From NCBI GenBank assembly GCA_964390645.1, contig CAYMLL010000347.1:1-7148 (forward strand): DNA of 7,148 bases, in the 5' to 3' direction. Made by a program: the position numbers and the translations under genes. This stretch comes from CAYMLL01 sp964390645 (GTDB taxonomy: Bacteria > Planctomycetota > UBA8108). The notes below the pieces were generated by a model, which did not search any database, was not told the DNA's origin, and saw only the letters and a list, made by a program, of their open reading frames with translations. Shown here one piece after another: positions 6,017 to 7,148 of this stretch. Position 1 is the stretch's first letter. Every line of letters starts with the position of its first letter.

Positions 6017-6832
6017 TCACCACGCGGTCCAGCCGCCGTCGACGACGAGGTTCTGGCCGGTGACGTAGCTGCTCGCGTCGCTCGCGAGAAAGACGACGGC
6101 GCCCGCGAGCTCCCACGGCGCGCCCATGCGGCCCATCGGCGAGCGGGTCTCGAGCCGCTCCACCATCTCCCGCGGCGCCTGCGGCGCCGGAAAGGGACCG
6201 GGGCTCAGCGTGTTGACGCGGACCCCGTCCTTCGCCCAGTAGACCGCCAGGTGACGCGTCATCTGCACGATGCCGCCCTTCAGCGCCTGGTACGCCACGG
6301 GGCTCGCCGGGCAGACGTCGGCGTAGGCGTCGGGGTAGGAGCCGACGAGGCCGTACATCGAGCCGAGCTGGATGATGCTCGCGCCGCCGCCGCGCTCGCA
6401 GGCGTGCTCGCGCACCCGGCGGGAGAGCTCGAAGTAGCCGGCGCAGTTGCGCAGCTGTCGCTCGAACGCGTCCTGCGTGACGTCCGTCCAGTCGCCCGGG
6501 ACGGGCTCGTGTCCGTTGTTGACGAGGACGTCGATGCGGCCGGCGAGCTCGAGAGCCCGCTCGACGCCGCGCCGGATCGACGCGTCGTCCATGTGATCGA
6601 GCGTGACCGCGTGGTGGCGCTGCGCACCGGGCAGCTCGTCCCTGGCGGCGGTGGCTCGCTCGAGCTCGCGGCTCGAGACGATCACGGTCGCGCCGGCCTC
6701 GGCGAGCCCGCGCGCGAAGGCCGAGCCGAGCCAGCCGGACGCCCCCGTCACGAGACAGCTCCTGCCGGTGAGATCGAAGAGCTCCGATACGCGAGGCGCC
6801 TGCTCGTCGATGGTTCGTCTCTCTTCGTCCAT
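6017..6832 (-). CDS. Short-chain dehydrogenase/reductase (SDR) family oxidoreductase, 271 residues
   Basis: A classical-length SDR that would oxidise or reduce an alcohol/ketone with NAD(P). The nucleotide-binding stretch is VTGASGWLG (28-36), spaced TGxxGxxG rather than the usual TGxxxGxG. NNG (105-107) replaces NNAG. The catalytic tetrad is complete: N129, S158, Y181 and K185 (YQALK). SPGPFP (210-215) and the C-terminal YVTGQNLVVDGG (256-267) are typical. No signal peptide, so cytosolic. The ATG at 6832 lies 12 bases after the dehydrogenase stop, making a two-gene operon likely. The first 18 or so residues precede the Rossmann fold and include residues encoded by a 21-bp tandem duplication. 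The stop faces the PLP-enzyme stop three bases away. The substrate is unknown; the gene neighbours suggest a hydroxy acid or sugar derivative. Confidence 0.9.
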   Translation of the reverse strand: MDEERRTIDEQAPRVSELFDLTGRSCLVTGASGWLGSAFARGLAEAGATVIVSSRELERATAARDELPGAQRHHAVTLDHMDDASIRRGVERALELAGRIDVLVNNGHEPVPGDWTDVTQDAFERQLRNCAGYFELSRRVREHACERGGGASIIQLGSMYGLVGSYPDAYADVCPASPVAYQALKGGIVQMTRHLAVYWAKDGVRVNTLSPGPFPAPQAPREMVERLETRSPMGRMGAPWELAGAVVFLASDASSYVTGQNLVVDGGWTAW

Positions 6833-6845
6833 GGTCCGTCTCTCT
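6804..6845 (-). repeat. 21-bp tandem duplication spanning the SDR start
   Basis: Two adjacent 21-base copies match at 19 positions. On the minus strand each reads AGAGAGACG(G/A)ACCAT then (G/C)GACGA. The first copy (6825-6845) supplies the purine-rich leader and the ATG. In the second (6804-6824) the equivalent triplet is ATC, coding Ile8. The first base of the duplication also belongs to the TGA stop of the upstream gene. Confidence 0.8.
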
Positions 6846-7148
6846 CAGTTCGTCGTCGAGGTGTCGTCGAGGCGGACGAAGCTGCACTGGCGCTCGACGG
6901 ACCGCAGCATGGCGAGAGTCACGCGCAAGGTCTGCGCCGCCTCGTCCACGGTGCAGAGCGGCGGCGCGTCGTCCCGGAGCATGTCGAGAAAGCCCTCCGC
7001 CTGTCGTACGAAGAGCTCGTCGCGTCCGGGGAGCTGCTCGAGCTCGACCCTCCACGGCTGCCCGGGAGTCGTCGAGCTGCTCCAGGCTCCCGTGGCGTGC
7101 TCGAAGCGGCAGGTGCCGTCCTCGCAGACGACCGTCAGCGTCGTCTCG
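6845..7148 (-). CDS. Gfo/Idh/MocA family dehydrogenase, C-terminal 100 residues (N-terminus outside window)
   Basis: The visible frame runs from the right edge to a TGA at 6847-6845. It shows the end of the C-terminal alpha/beta domain of the family, with the pattern LFVRQAEGFLDMLRDDAPP, then CTVDEAAQTLRVTLAMLRS, which is the usual closing helix pair (FLDAVR..G..P..T..D....L.V..A...S) of these NAD(P)-dependent sugar and cyclitol dehydrogenases. The Rossmann domain and catalytic Lys lie outside the window, so activity and substrate cannot be judged. It is the first visible gene of a pair with the SDR gene (12-base gap), consistent with sequential oxidation of one substrate. Family assignment rests on this tail only. 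Confidence 0.75.
   Translation of the reverse strand, partial: ETTLTVVCEDGTCRFEHATGAWSSSTTPGQPWRVELEQLPGRDELFVRQAEGFLDMLRDDAPPLCTVDEAAQTLRVTLAMLRSVERQCSFVRLDDTSTTN

Overview
The window is GC-rich, densely coding bacterial DNA from an unidentified organism. Signal-peptide-bearing and membrane-anchored proteins, and a C-terminal tail made of a hydrophobic helix plus an arginine cluster, fit a Gram-negative-type environmental bacterium; Myxococcota or Planctomycetota would be plausible, but nothing here fixes the taxon. Both ends of the window cut through genes.

Left part (1-4201, all minus strand, transcribed right to left) is a compact three-gene unit. First comes a secreted cysteine/threonine repeat protein (3242-4201) with a signal peptide, about 22 cysteines spaced mostly every six residues, nearly all as Cys-Thr, and a C-terminal hydrophobic helix followed by Arg-Arg-Arg. 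After 48 bases comes an 881-residue, membrane-anchored alpha-helical repeat (HEAT-like) protein (548-3193). After 9 bases, with its ribosome binding site overlapping the preceding stop codon, comes a multi-pass membrane protein (1-538) cut by the window edge. Its Cys/Arg/His arrangement loosely recalls exosortases. Taken together this could be a small system that exports, anchors and possibly processes a disulfide-rich repeat protein at the cell surface. The repeat resembles the Cys/Thr solenoid of beetle antifreeze proteins in spacing, but lacks most of their TxT ice-binding motif. I regard this unit as the most interesting part of the window; the linking function is inference.

Middle part (4202-4933) is about 730 bases with no supported gene between divergently transcribed units. 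It holds a 12-base palindrome close to the repeat-protein start, an 8-bp-stem hairpin without a T-run, and a tandem pair of 12-mers sharing ACTGTTCAG.

Right part (4934-7148) is metabolic. A fold-type III PLP enzyme of the D-threonine aldolase/D-serine dehydratase family (plus strand) converges, with only 3 bases between stops, on a minus-strand pair: a Gfo/Idh/MocA-type dehydrogenase (C-terminal 100 residues only) followed 12 bases later by a short-chain dehydrogenase. The pair is probably one operon and looks catabolic for a hydroxylated or sugar-like substrate, which cannot be named from sequence alone. The start of the short-chain dehydrogenase lies inside a 21-bp tandem duplication that copies the leader and start-codon region.
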